This document shows positions 1 to 8,050 of a stretch of DNA of 20,098 nt, piece after piece. The stretch's first letter is position 1; every line of letters begins with the position of its first letter. The notes under the pieces were generated by a model, which saw only the letters and a list, made by a program, of their open reading frames with translations, made no database searches and had not been told where the DNA came from. Source of the stretch: CAYZQE01 sp964480635 (GTDB taxonomy: Bacteria > Pseudomonadota > Gammaproteobacteria > GCA-001735895); assembly GCA_964480635.1 (NCBI GenBank), contig CAYZQE010000043.1:1-20098 (forward strand). The letters are read 5' to 3'. The translations under genes and the position numbers were made by a program.

Positions 1-1756
1 AACGAATGGTGGTTAGAGGTGAATAACGGCCATCATTCGCAAGTGTTTGATATAATTGGGCGACTTCGAGTGGCGTTAGGTCTATAGAGCCTAAAAGTAA
101 TGAAGGATAGATGACGCTATTTTTTTGTAGTTTAAATTGTTCTAACAAGTTTACTAAGGGTGTTAATGACTTTTCTAAGCCGATTCGTACGAAGGGTAAA
201 TTATACGAATGCACTAAGGCTTGATATAAACTGACTTCACCATGCAGCTTTGAATCATAATTATTAGGTGTCCATAGTTCACCATCTGACTGTTTTAAGG
301 TGATTGGGCGATCCTGAACTTTTGTGGCTAAGGTTTCACCTTGCTCTAACAACGTATAAAGTAATAATGGCTTAATCAGTGAGCCTATTGGCCGTTGAGC
401 CAGTATCGCTCGATTGAACCCTGGATAATTAGGTTCTCTATTACTAATGATGGCTAAAATATTACCCGTGGCATAGTGCACAATAACAGATGCTGTTTGT
501 AACTTGGGCTGTTTCTTTAATACCTTATTATTTTCAACCGCGTTCTCAACATTAAGCTGCATTAATGGATCAAGTGTCGTAAAAATTCGTAAGCCAGAAT
601 GCTTTAACGCTTGTTTATCGTATTGCGCTGGTAATTGTTTTTTTACTAAATCTATAAAGGCTGGAAATCGTCGATAGCTATTTTTTTGAATTTGTAACCC
701 TAGCGGTTTTGATTTTAAGGTTTTAGCTAATTTAGCTGAGACTATGCCTTGTTGCTGCATAATGTTAATCACTAAATTACGTCGCTTTAAGGCTCTTTTA
801 GGGTGTTTTATGGGATGGTAGTAACTGGGCCCTTTGATCATCGCGACGAGTAGTGCTTGCTGCTCTAGGCCTAATTGATTTAACGGTTTACGAAATAAAA
901 ACTGGCTGGCTAAGGCAAACCCATGAATCGCAACGCTCTTTTTTTGGGTCAAAAACACTTGATTGACGTAAGCCGTTAAAATAGTGTTTTTATCCATATG
1001 CCACTCAATTAATAAGGCATACAAAGCTTCATTAAATTTACGCAATAAATTACGCTGTGACGATAAAAAGATGTTTTTTACTAACTGTTGCGTCAGCGTG
1101 CTGCCACCTTGAAGGGTTTTTCCTGCTTGAATATTAACCCATAGCGCACGCGCAATGGCGGCAGGGTTAATGCCAAAATGATTATAAAACGCCCTATCTT
1201 CAACCGCGATGAGTGTTTTAATGAGCGATTGAGGGATGTTTTGATAGTTTAATACCAATCGGTCTTCACCCTTTTCGCCATAAAAACTACTGAGAAGTAC
1301 AGGTTCTAACATTAATGAAGGAATAACAAAGCCATCAGCGTCATAAAGTTCACTGACAAAACCATGATTAAATTCAACACTAAATAACCCCTGCTTTTGA
1401 TCAATATTTGGATGCTTAAAATTGCGCCTAAAGAGATCAACTTTTTGCTCTGAATGGCGAAAACTGCCGGGGCTTTGTGTACTATTTTGTCGGTACGACA
1501 GTAAATTTAATTCTTTTAAAAAATCATTTTTGCTGAATTTCATTCCCGGTTTTATAAATAATGGTCTTGCATAAACACGAGATGGTAATGACCACTGGCC
1601 ACTATCAATATGTTGAGTTACCTGATAATTAAGATAAATAACGTATGCAATAAATATAAAACTTAAGAATAAACCGCCTTTTAAAAGATATTTTTTAAAA
1701 GATGGTTTTTTTTTAGCTGTTTTGCGTGGAGGTTTTTTTGCCAACTTTTTTTTCAA
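1..1756 (-). CDS. mrcB: Penicillin-binding protein 1B, bifunctional transglycosylase/transpeptidase (C-terminus cut off by window edge)
   Basis: Class A PBP that polymerises lipid II and cross-links peptidoglycan at the periplasmic face of the inner membrane. About 585 codons are visible. In order: a lysine-rich cytoplasmic tail (residues 1-24); one membrane segment (about 25-45); a UB2H-like region (about 70-150, with LNLLSYRQ and LFRRNF), which marks 1B rather than 1A; a GT51 domain with EDRAFYNHFG (catalytic E186), GGSTLTQQLVKN and RKFNEA; then a transpeptidase domain with SLIK (S459, K462) and SYN (S517-N519). The KTG motif lies beyond the edge. The start is TTG at 1756: an in-frame TAA two codons upstream is the aroG stop, and the first in-frame ATG would remove the membrane anchor. 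The 3-base gap to aroG suggests translational coupling, since no Shine-Dalgarno is visible. Family certain, start fairly sure. Confidence 0.93.
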   Translation of the reverse strand, partial: MKKKLAKKPPRKTAKKKPSFKKYLLKGGLFLSFIFIAYVIYLNYQVTQHIDSGQWSLPSRVYARPLFIKPGMKFSKNDFLKELNLLSYRQNSTQSPGSFRHSEQKVDLFRRNFKHPNIDQKQGLFSVEFNHGFVSELYDADGFVIPSLMLEPVLLSSFYGEKGEDRLVLNYQNIPQSLIKTLIAVEDRAFYNHFGINPAAIARALWVNIQAGKTLQGGSTLTQQLVKNIFLSSQRNLLRKFNEALYALLIEWHMDKNTILTAYVNQVFLTQKKSVAIHGFALASQFLFRKPLNQLGLEQQALLVAMIKGPSYYHPIKHPKRALKRRNLVINIMQQQGIVSAKLAKTLKSKPLGLQIQKNSYRRFPAFIDLVKKQLPAQYDKQALKHSGLRIFTTLDPLMQLNVENAVENNKVLKKQPKLQTASVIVHYATGNILAIISNREPNYPGFNRAILAQRPIGSLIKPLLLYTLLEQGETLATKVQDRPITLKQSDGELWTPNNYDSKLHGEVSLYQALVHSYNLPFVRIGLEKSLTPLVNLLEQFKLQKNSVIYPSLLLGSIDLTPLEVAQLYQTLANDGRYSPLTTIR

Positions 1757-1759
1757 TGG

Positions 1760-2809
1760 TTAAGAGCGTTTAGATTTTACTGCCGCAGCGAGATCTCTTA
1801 GTACTATTTCGGTGTCTGCCCAATTGATGCAAGCATCAGTAATACTTTGGCCATAAACTAATTCACTATCAGAGCTATTATTTTGACGCCCTTCAACTAA
1901 ATGACTTTCGAGCATAATGCCAAAAATATTATCTTGCCCCGTGGTAATTTGATGTGCAATGTCATGACAAACATCAATTTGTTTTTTAAACTGTTTTTGA
2001 CTATTTGCATGGCTACAATCAACCATAACCTTAGGCTTATGACCCGCATCAATAAGCTTAGTGGCAGCATGATTAACACTTTCACGATCATAATTAGGGC
2101 GAGAACCTCCTCGTAAAATGATGTGCGTAAATTCATTACCAGAGGTACAAAAAATAGCAGAATGCCCTTCTTTTGTTAATGACATAAAACTATGCGGACG
2201 GGATGCTGCACTGATAGCATCTAAAGCCACTTGTAAATTGCCATTCGTACCGTTTTTAAAACCAACAGGGCATGATAACCCTGATGCCAATTCTCGGTGC
2301 CCTTGGCTTTCAGTGGTACGCGCACCAATTGCGCCCCAACTAACCAAATCTGAAATATATTGGGGGCTAATTAAATCTAGGTATTCTGTACCGGCTGGTA
2401 CACCCATATCAGCAAGATTTAATAACAATTCACGGGCTAATCTAACCCCTTTATTAATGTGATAACTATCATCTAAATCGGGGTCATTTATTAAGCCTTT
2501 CCAACCAACTGTGGTACGAGGCTTTTCAAAATAAACTCGCATAACAATAAACAAATCATCAGCCAATTCATTTCTTAATGTTTTTAGTTTTTCACCATAT
2601 TCAAGGGCTGCCTTTGTATCGTGTATTGAACAAGGACCAACAATGACCAATAAACGGTCATCATCACTTTTTAATATATTATAAATAGATTGGCGTGCTT
2701 CATACACTGTATCCGCAGCTTGATCTGTTAATGGCAAATCTTTAAAAAGAGTTTCAGGTGAATCAATAGGTTTGACAGCGGTAATACGGAGGTCGTCGGT
2801 CTTATGCAT
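1760..2809 (-). CDS. aroG: 3-deoxy-7-phosphoheptulonate (DAHP) synthase, class I, AroG type
   Basis: Condenses phosphoenolpyruvate with erythrose 4-phosphate in the first step of the shikimate pathway. The 349-residue length matches the class I AroFGH family. Visible signatures are VGPCSIHD, EKPRTTVGWKGLINDP, GARTTESQGHRELASG, SCPVGFKNGT, MVDCSHANSQKQFKKQ, MLESHLVEG and SITDACINW. The order and wording are closest to the E. coli AroG isoenzyme (DDLRI start, SHANS, ESHLVEG) rather than AroF, so Phe-type feedback is likely but not proven. The ATG at 2809 matches the family N-terminus. No Shine-Dalgarno precedes it; a TATAAA lies 8 bases upstream. It sits 59 bases after the kinase gene and abuts mrcB, so the three are probably co-transcribed. 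Confidence 0.95.
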   Translation of the reverse strand: MHKTDDLRITAVKPIDSPETLFKDLPLTDQAADTVYEARQSIYNILKSDDDRLLVIVGPCSIHDTKAALEYGEKLKTLRNELADDLFIVMRVYFEKPRTTVGWKGLINDPDLDDSYHINKGVRLARELLLNLADMGVPAGTEYLDLISPQYISDLVSWGAIGARTTESQGHRELASGLSCPVGFKNGTNGNLQVALDAISAASRPHSFMSLTKEGHSAIFCTSGNEFTHIILRGGSRPNYDRESVNHAATKLIDAGHKPKVMVDCSHANSQKQFKKQIDVCHDIAHQITTGQDNIFGIMLESHLVEGRQNNSSDSELVYGQSITDACINWADTEIVLRDLAAAVKSKRS

Positions 2810-2868
2810 GATGATATTTATACAATTGGTTAATGTGAGTGAATAGGCGAATTTTAACGATGAACTGT

Positions 2869-3870
2869 TTAATTACCAGCGTTATATTGCTCTAAGACAC
2901 TATTAATGTCTTCTTTAGATAGTCTTGGCCCATATTGAGTGACAATCTTTGAAGAAGTCATGGATGCAAGCTTGCCAGATTGGGCAAAAGTCATATTATG
3001 AGTCAAACCATACAAGAAAGCGCCAGCAAAACTATCACCCGCACCTAAGGTATCAATTGCGGTCACTTCAAAAGGCGCAATTTCATATTCTTGGTCGCCA
3101 TTAAAGACTAAAGCGCCTTTAGCACCGCGAGTAATGGCAAATGCTTTACAATATGTTTTAATTTTAGATTTGGCTTCATCAAACGATGTTGCTTGAGTGA
3201 GTGTCATCACTTCTTCTTCGTTGGCAAATAGTAAATCGACGCCTTCACCTAACATTTCCAACATGCCATCTCTAAAAAATTCTACCATTGCAGGGTCAGA
3301 CAAAGTTAAAGCTGTTTTAATATGATGCTTTTCTGCTAGTTGACGTGCTTTTACTGCCGCTTCACGCGTACAGTCTGACGTTACCAAATATCCTTCTATA
3401 TAAACATAGTCAGAAATTTTTATTGCATCTTCATCAACAACAGATGCGTCTAATTTAGCGGATGCACCTAGGTATGTATTCATCGTACGGTCAGCATCTG
3501 GCGTAACAAATACTAAACATTTACCGGTAATATCATTGCTTAATAAATGCTCAGCCGCATTACTATCAACTTGAGACGCTTTAAGGCCATCTAAAAATAT
3601 TTTGCCACTTTCATCATCTGCTACACGACAGCTAAAAGAAGACGTGCCACCTAAATCACTTAATGCAATAATCGTGTTAGCCGCAGACCCGCCACACGCC
3701 ATAGTTTCGTGTGAGTCTTCAAGGCTAATCATTAAAGCATTTTGTGTGGCTTCATCAATTAAGGTCATTACGCCTTTTTCTATGCCATATTCTTTTAATC
3801 GTTGTTCGTCAGAGTGATATTCGATATCAACGAGGGCATTACCAATGGCGTAGACATTAAATTTTGGCAT
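2869..3870 (-). CDS. PfkB-family carbohydrate/nucleoside kinase, adenosine-kinase-like
   Basis: Ribokinase-superfamily sugar/nucleoside kinase of 333 residues. The N-terminus (MPKFNVYAIGNALVD) carries the first strand of the fold. GGSAANTIIALSDLGG near residue 50-65 is the substrate-side PfkB signature, and DTLGAGDSFAGAF holds the GAGD anion hole with the catalytic Asp at about 279. Length and these motifs fit bacterial proteins annotated adenosine kinase, which phosphorylate adenosine to AMP. Another nucleoside or sugar substrate cannot be excluded. I place the start at 3870, where AGGAAAA lies 7 bases upstream of the ATG. A longer frame to 3936 adds 22 residues with no family resemblance. 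First gene of the minus-strand run kinase-aroG-mrcB. Confidence 0.88.
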   Translation of the reverse strand: MPKFNVYAIGNALVDIEYHSDEQRLKEYGIEKGVMTLIDEATQNALMISLEDSHETMACGGSAANTIIALSDLGGTSSFSCRVADDESGKIFLDGLKASQVDSNAAEHLLSNDITGKCLVFVTPDADRTMNTYLGASAKLDASVVDEDAIKISDYVYIEGYLVTSDCTREAAVKARQLAEKHHIKTALTLSDPAMVEFFRDGMLEMLGEGVDLLFANEEEVMTLTQATSFDEAKSKIKTYCKAFAITRGAKGALVFNGDQEYEIAPFEVTAIDTLGAGDSFAGAFLYGLTHNMTFAQSGKLASMTSSKIVTQYGPRLSKEDINSVLEQYNAGN

Positions 3871-3937
3871 ACTATTTTTCCTAAGCTTAAAGTGTATTGA
3901 TGACAACCTATAGTGAATAAATAACGAATGCATCATT

Positions 3938-3998
3938 TTTATAACGTTAATACTCTATGAACTAATCATTACATACTCAGTCTTAATGTCACTATAAT
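3938..3998. promoter_or_regulatory. Divergent promoter region between kinase gene and msrB
   Basis: The 148-bp gap between two divergent genes must hold a promoter for each. On the plus strand a perfect TATAAT lies at 3993-3998, 20 bases before the msrB start, with only a weak -35 (TTACAT, 3969-3974, spacing 18). On the minus strand TATAAA at 3943-3938 is a candidate -10 for the kinase operon, again with no convincing -35. These are visual matches only. Confidence 0.4.
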
Positions 3999-4018
3999 AT
4001 TTGGATAGGTCTTAACTT

Positions 4019-4579
4019 ATGAAAATTATCATTCCTTTATTTGCCATCGCTTTTTTGACTGGCTCTGCTATCTTTGCGGGATCACTTTCAGCTCAAAATA
4101 ACAGCAGTGAAGCGGCATCAATGACCACAGCGCCTTCTAGTGGGTACATTAAGCCTTCTGATGCAGAATTAAAAAGTAAACTCACTAAGTTACAATATAA
4201 CGTGACGCAACATGAAGACACCGAACGACCCTTTAAAAATGAGTACTGGAATAATAAAAAAGCAGGTATTTATGTTGATATTGTTTCTGGAGAAGCATTA
4301 TTTAGTTCGGCTGATAAATTCAGATCGGGAACTGGATGGCCAAGTTTCACTAAACCGATTGTAGAAAACTCAATTATTGAAACCATTGACCGTTCATTAT
4401 TTTTCTCTAGAACAGAACTAAAAAGCAAAAATGCTAAGTCTCATTTAGGCCATGTTTTTTCTGATGGTCCAAACCCAACAGGTTTGAGATATTGCATTAA
4501 TTCGGCTTCGCTAAAATTCATTCCAAAATCCGACATGGAAAAACAAGGCTATGCTGAGTTTATTTCTTTAGTTAAGTAA
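4019..4579 (+). CDS. msrB: Exported peptide-methionine (R)-S-oxide reductase, MsrB
   Basis: Reduces methionine-R-sulfoxide in oxidised proteins. 186 residues. Residues 1-25 look like a signal peptide (K2, hydrophobic core IIIPLFAIAFLTG, possible cleavage after SLSA), so the enzyme should act in the periplasm. The catalytic domain covers about 45-180: GTGWPSF (104-110), RTE (131-133), HLGHVFSDGP (142-151), then RYCINSASL with the catalytic Cys159. Cys159 is the only cysteine in the protein. Both zinc-binding CxxC pairs of E. coli MsrB are absent (GIYVDIVSG stands where the first would be), and there is no Cys at the common resolving position in the GWPSF loop. The start has TAGG 9-12 bases upstream. 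Monocistronic: a promoter lies in front and a hairpin terminator behind. Confidence 0.94.
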   Translation: MKIIIPLFAIAFLTGSAIFAGSLSAQNNSSEAASMTTAPSSGYIKPSDAELKSKLTKLQYNVTQHEDTERPFKNEYWNNKKAGIYVDIVSGEALFSSADKFRSGTGWPSFTKPIVENSIIETIDRSLFFSRTELKSKNAKSHLGHVFSDGPNPTGLRYCINSASLKFIPKSDMEKQGYAEFISLVK

Positions 4580-4595
4580 TTTTAAGTTCAAATAT

Positions 4596-4622
4596 CACAA
4601 AGGCCATTTTATGGCCTTTGTG
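4596..4622. terminator. Hairpin terminator shared by convergent msrB and aldehyde dehydrogenase genes
   Basis: A perfect 12-bp inverted repeat, CACAAAGGCCAT / ATGGCCTTTGTG, with a 3-base TTT loop, lies 16 bases past the msrB stop and 11 bases past the stop of the convergent gene. Neither side has a strong U-tract, so efficiency as an intrinsic terminator is uncertain, but position and stem strength fit a bidirectional one. Confidence 0.65.
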
Positions 4623-4633
4623 CATTATTAAGG

Positions 4634-6067
4634 CTATAAGGCTTCGGACTTTAACACCATCATCTTTTCTATTTGCATATCGTCAAAAGTATAAGGGATT
4701 CCCCCAACTCCTAAGCCAGACTCTTTTAAACCTGCAAACGGCATCCAATCGACTCTAAATGCAGTAAAATCGTTCACCATTACAGCACTCGCATTTAACT
4801 GTTTATAACAATGCATGGCGGTATCGATATTTTTTGTTGCAACAGAAGCCTGAAAAGAAAATGGAACGTCATTAGCCTGTTTGATCGCGTCGTCGATATC
4901 ATCGTATTCATATACACAAATAACAGGGCCAAAAATCTCTAATTGACTCACTTTAGATTGTTTGTCGGGATTGAATAAAACGGTACATGAATAAGTGCTT
5001 TTTGACAATTTTTTACCGCCTGATAATAATTCAGCACCTTCGCTCACTGCTTCTTTCACCCAGTTATCAATACGCTCTAATTCAGCGGGTCTTATCACGG
5101 GCCCTACTTCTGTTTTTTCATCCAGTGGGTCACCTATTATATAGTTATCGCCTACTAGGCTTATTTTTTCAGCAACTTCTCTAGCGATAGATTTATGAGC
5201 AAAGATTCGTTGAACGGAGACACATACTTGACCTGCATGATAAAAACCACCTTTTGCTAGCAATGGAATCATGGCATCACAATCGGCATCTTCAGCCATT
5301 ATAACGGGTGCTGCACCACCGTGCTCTAAGGCACAGCGAGTTCCTGCCGCTAATTTAGAACGTAACATCCAGCCTACTTTAGCGCTGCCAATAAATGAAA
5401 AGAAAGCAACTCTTGGGTCTGTCACTAGTTGTGACGATGTCTCACGACTATCGGTAGAAACGGCTTGGCAATAATAATTGGGAAGGCCTGCTTCATATAA
5501 GATTTCAACCAATCTAAAACACGATAAGGGTGTGTCTTCGGCCGGCTTGATAATAACGGGGCAGCCTGCGGCAATACCCGGAATCACTTGATGAACGATT
5601 AGGTTAAGCGGGTGATTGAAAGCACTAACTGATACAACGACACCAATAGGTTCTTTACGTGTAAAAGCTAACCGTCCAGCAGAAGCCGCATTTAAATTCA
5701 TCGGGATTTCTCGTCCAGAATCATTACGAATGCATTCAATGGCATTTTTAATACCATCAATCGCTCTAATCACTTCTACTTTCGAGTCCATATAAGGCTT
5801 ACCACCTTCGGATGCTGCAAGACGGCATAAATCATCAATTTGTGATGACATGATTTGAGCTGTTTTATCTAAAATGGCGATACGTTGTTCTGGTTTAAGC
5901 CATTGTGTTTTATCGTTGTAAATGGCATGCGCATTTTTTAAAACTTGTTCGGCACCCTTTGAATCAATTATAGGTACTGACCCAACAACACTAAAATCCC
6001 AAGGCGAAGTCACCGGTTTACGATCAGTTTCTATCACATTGCTTATTTTATTTTCAAAATCATACAT
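4634..6067 (-). CDS. NAD(P)-dependent aldehyde dehydrogenase family protein
   Basis: Oxidises an aldehyde to the acid, or to a CoA ester in some subfamilies, using NAD(P). 477 residues, full length for the family. Visible: KPAEDTPLSC and FIGSAKVGWML (cofactor-binding fold), general base E248 in EHGGAAPVI, nucleophile C282 in GQVCVSVQRIF, LEIFGPV near residue 380, and a C-terminal VDWMPFAGLKESGLG. EHGG replaces the usual ELGG. The C-terminal wording recalls the lactaldehyde/ALDH21-like branch, but I cannot fix the substrate. It starts 10 bases after the stop of the acetolactate-synthase-like gene, so the two are almost certainly one transcript and probably act in one pathway. Cytoplasmic, with no signal peptide. 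Confidence 0.9.
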   Translation of the reverse strand: MYDFENKISNVIETDRKPVTSPWDFSVVGSVPIIDSKGAEQVLKNAHAIYNDKTQWLKPEQRIAILDKTAQIMSSQIDDLCRLAASEGGKPYMDSKVEVIRAIDGIKNAIECIRNDSGREIPMNLNAASAGRLAFTRKEPIGVVVSVSAFNHPLNLIVHQVIPGIAAGCPVIIKPAEDTPLSCFRLVEILYEAGLPNYYCQAVSTDSRETSSQLVTDPRVAFFSFIGSAKVGWMLRSKLAAGTRCALEHGGAAPVIMAEDADCDAMIPLLAKGGFYHAGQVCVSVQRIFAHKSIAREVAEKISLVGDNYIIGDPLDEKTEVGPVIRPAELERIDNWVKEAVSEGAELLSGGKKLSKSTYSCTVLFNPDKQSKVSQLEIFGPVICVYEYDDIDDAIKQANDVPFSFQASVATKNIDTAMHCYKQLNASAVMVNDFTAFRVDWMPFAGLKESGLGVGGIPYTFDDMQIEKMMVLKSEAL

Positions 6068-6077
6068 GTTTATAACC

Positions 6078-7718
6078 CTAAATAGGACAAACCAAATTAC
6101 CTAACTTTTCAGTTAGCTTCATATTTTCTGAATAATCCACAGGGCAATCAATGATGACGACCGTATTATCTTTTTTAGCTTGCAAAATGGTAGGGATAAG
6201 CTCATCGGCTGAATTAATTTTATAACCTTTGGCACCAAAGCTTTCTGCATACATGACAAAATCTGGATTGGTGAATGAGATTTGGGTATCTCGACCAAAG
6301 CGACGTAATTGATGCCATTTAATAAGGCCATATTCACTATCGGTCCAAATTAAAATAATAATCGGGATATTCATTCTTAAAGCGGTTTCAATTTCTTGTG
6401 AATTCATTAAAAACCCAGCGTCACCCGTTACCGTTAATGCCGTTTGATTAGGGAAAGCTAATTTTGCAGCAATGGCACCTGGCAGCCCAATGCCCATCGA
6501 GGCAAAACCATTTGAAATAATGCAGGTATTAGGCCGCTCAGCTTGATACATTCTAGCCATCCACATTTTATGCGCACCAACGTCCGAAACGACAATATCC
6601 TCGTCATCAAGTGCTTGACGTAAATCCCAGATAATTCGTTGGGGTTTCATGGGGTATGAATCATCATTTTTATGTTCACTTAATTCATTGACGATAGTTT
6701 CACGTAAGCTCGAAGAAAAACCTTCTTTTTTAGGTGTGACTAAACTGCATAACTCCTCTAAAGCATCGTTTATATCACCGATAACACCACATTCTAGAAT
6801 ATAATGTTCATCGACTTCTGCAGGGTTAAGGTCAATATGAATTATTTTTTTATCTTTGCCTTTATGCCATAGATGAGGATGGTATTCGACCATGTCATAG
6901 CCAATACAAATAATCACATCAGCACGATCAAACCCACAGGCTACATAGTCATGCGCTTGAAGCCCTACTGTTCCAAGGCTAAGATCATGGCTAAAGGGTA
7001 TAACACCTTTTGCCATGAATGTCGTTGCGACAGGAATATTCACTTTTTCTGAAAACTTGACTAATTTATCAGAAGCCTTGGCTCTAATTACACCATTACC
7101 CGCCATAATTAAAGGCGCTCTTGACGCATTAATTATATCAGCAGCTTGCTTAAGCTTAGACATAGGCGGTACTGGGGCTTGAGCTCTTTGAACTTTAAGT
7201 GGCGCTTTTGTACCGTCTGGGATTTCCATAGCCGCAATATTTTCAGGCACATCAATAAAGCTACCACCTGGCTTTTCAGCTTCTGCCGCTTTAAAGGCTT
7301 TGCGAATAATTTCTGGAATAATCTCTGGCTCACGTATTTGAACGCTGTATTTAGAGATGGGCGCAAATAAATTAACTAAGTCTAAAACTTGATGGCTTTC
7401 TTTATGCATTCGTGTCGTTGCACCTTGGCCTGCTATTCCAATAATGGGGGCACGATCCATATTAGCATCGGCGAAACCCGTGACTAAATTGGTAGCGCCT
7501 GGGCCTAATGTCGCAAGGCAAACCCCTGCTCTACCGGTTAAACGTCCGTAGACATCAGCCATGAAAGCAGCGCCTTGTTCGTGCCTTGTGGTAATGAATT
7601 CGATTTTACTATCAATTAAAGAATCCATGACATCTAGGTTTTCTTCACCCGGAATTCCAAAAATATATTCAACACCTTCATTTTCTAAACACTGTACAAA
7701 TAGGTCACTTGCTTTCAT
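6078..7718 (-). CDS. Acetolactate synthase large-subunit-like ThDP-dependent enzyme
   Basis: Member of the thiamine-diphosphate acetohydroxyacid synthase / pyruvate oxidase superfamily, 546 residues. The N-terminal ThDP pyrimidine domain has FGIPGEENLDV and RHEQGA with the cofactor-activating E47. A central FAD/DHS-like domain follows (about 190-330, AGNGV and ICIGYDMVEY). The C-terminal pyrophosphate domain has GDAGFLMNSQEIETA (G432) leading to TDSEYGLIKW; the usual GDG...NN motif is varied to GDA...DS. The end, IDCPVDYSEN, resembles catabolic AlsS/BudB enzymes, and no IlvN/IlvH regulatory subunit gene adjoins. Pyruvate to acetolactate is the default guess; another 2-oxoacid is possible. A good Shine-Dalgarno (AGAGGA) sits 10 bases before the ATG. 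First gene of a pair with the aldehyde dehydrogenase. Confidence 0.85.
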   Translation of the reverse strand: MKASDLFVQCLENEGVEYIFGIPGEENLDVMDSLIDSKIEFITTRHEQGAAFMADVYGRLTGRAGVCLATLGPGATNLVTGFADANMDRAPIIGIAGQGATTRMHKESHQVLDLVNLFAPISKYSVQIREPEIIPEIIRKAFKAAEAEKPGGSFIDVPENIAAMEIPDGTKAPLKVQRAQAPVPPMSKLKQAADIINASRAPLIMAGNGVIRAKASDKLVKFSEKVNIPVATTFMAKGVIPFSHDLSLGTVGLQAHDYVACGFDRADVIICIGYDMVEYHPHLWHKGKDKKIIHIDLNPAEVDEHYILECGVIGDINDALEELCSLVTPKKEGFSSSLRETIVNELSEHKNDDSYPMKPQRIIWDLRQALDDEDIVVSDVGAHKMWMARMYQAERPNTCIISNGFASMGIGLPGAIAAKLAFPNQTALTVTGDAGFLMNSQEIETALRMNIPIIILIWTDSEYGLIKWHQLRRFGRDTQISFTNPDFVMYAESFGAKGYKINSADELIPTILQAKKDNTVVIIDCPVDYSENMKLTEKLGNLVCPI

Positions 7719-8050
7719 TATTATTATCCTCTAATTTGATATCTGTTATTGTTATAGTTTATTTATGCTTTTTTATACGGTTTTTCATTAAAAAAATGTC
7801 ATAAGGCAATGATTTAGGTATTTATAAATGGATGCTTTTAAAAGGGTTTCGTTCATTTTTAATATAATATTCGCAACATCTCTGCACTTTACATGACACT
7901 TCATTATTCTTAGATCTAACATTGTGATTAATTCTTTCATTATCTATTAAACAAAACCATAAAAATCATCTAAAATGCGCCCATCTGAATTTTATTATTT
8001 AATTCAGATGCCATAATATTTAAATAAAACTATCAAAAGGAGAGTATTTT
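7719..8050. promoter_or_regulatory. Divergent intergenic region (332 bp) with promoters for the ThDP-enzyme operon and the rubrerythrin gene
   Basis: No coding frame is seen. On the minus strand TATAAA at 7780-7775 is a possible -10 for the ThDP-enzyme gene. On the plus strand TAAAAT at 7971-7976, with a poor -35 (TTAAAC, 7947-7952, spacing 18), is the best candidate for the rubrerythrin gene. It would start RNA near 7983, at the base of the hairpin listed next. The middle (about 7790-7940) is AT-rich with nothing recognisable. Confidence 0.4.
7982..8010 (+). promoter_or_regulatory. 10-bp perfect inverted repeat upstream of the rubrerythrin gene
   Basis: CATCTGAATT and AATTCAGATG flank a 9-base AT-only loop, ending 40 bases before the rubrerythrin ATG. 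It lies immediately downstream of the candidate -10, so it could be an operator or a hairpin at the 5' end of the mRNA. It is not followed by a U-tract, which argues against a terminator. Function inferred from position only. Confidence 0.45.

Noticed and set aside
3871..3936. 22-residue N-terminal extension of the PfkB-family kinase
   Set aside because: The extension is not family-like and precedes a well-placed Shine-Dalgarno and ATG at 3870. It also runs into the promoter region.
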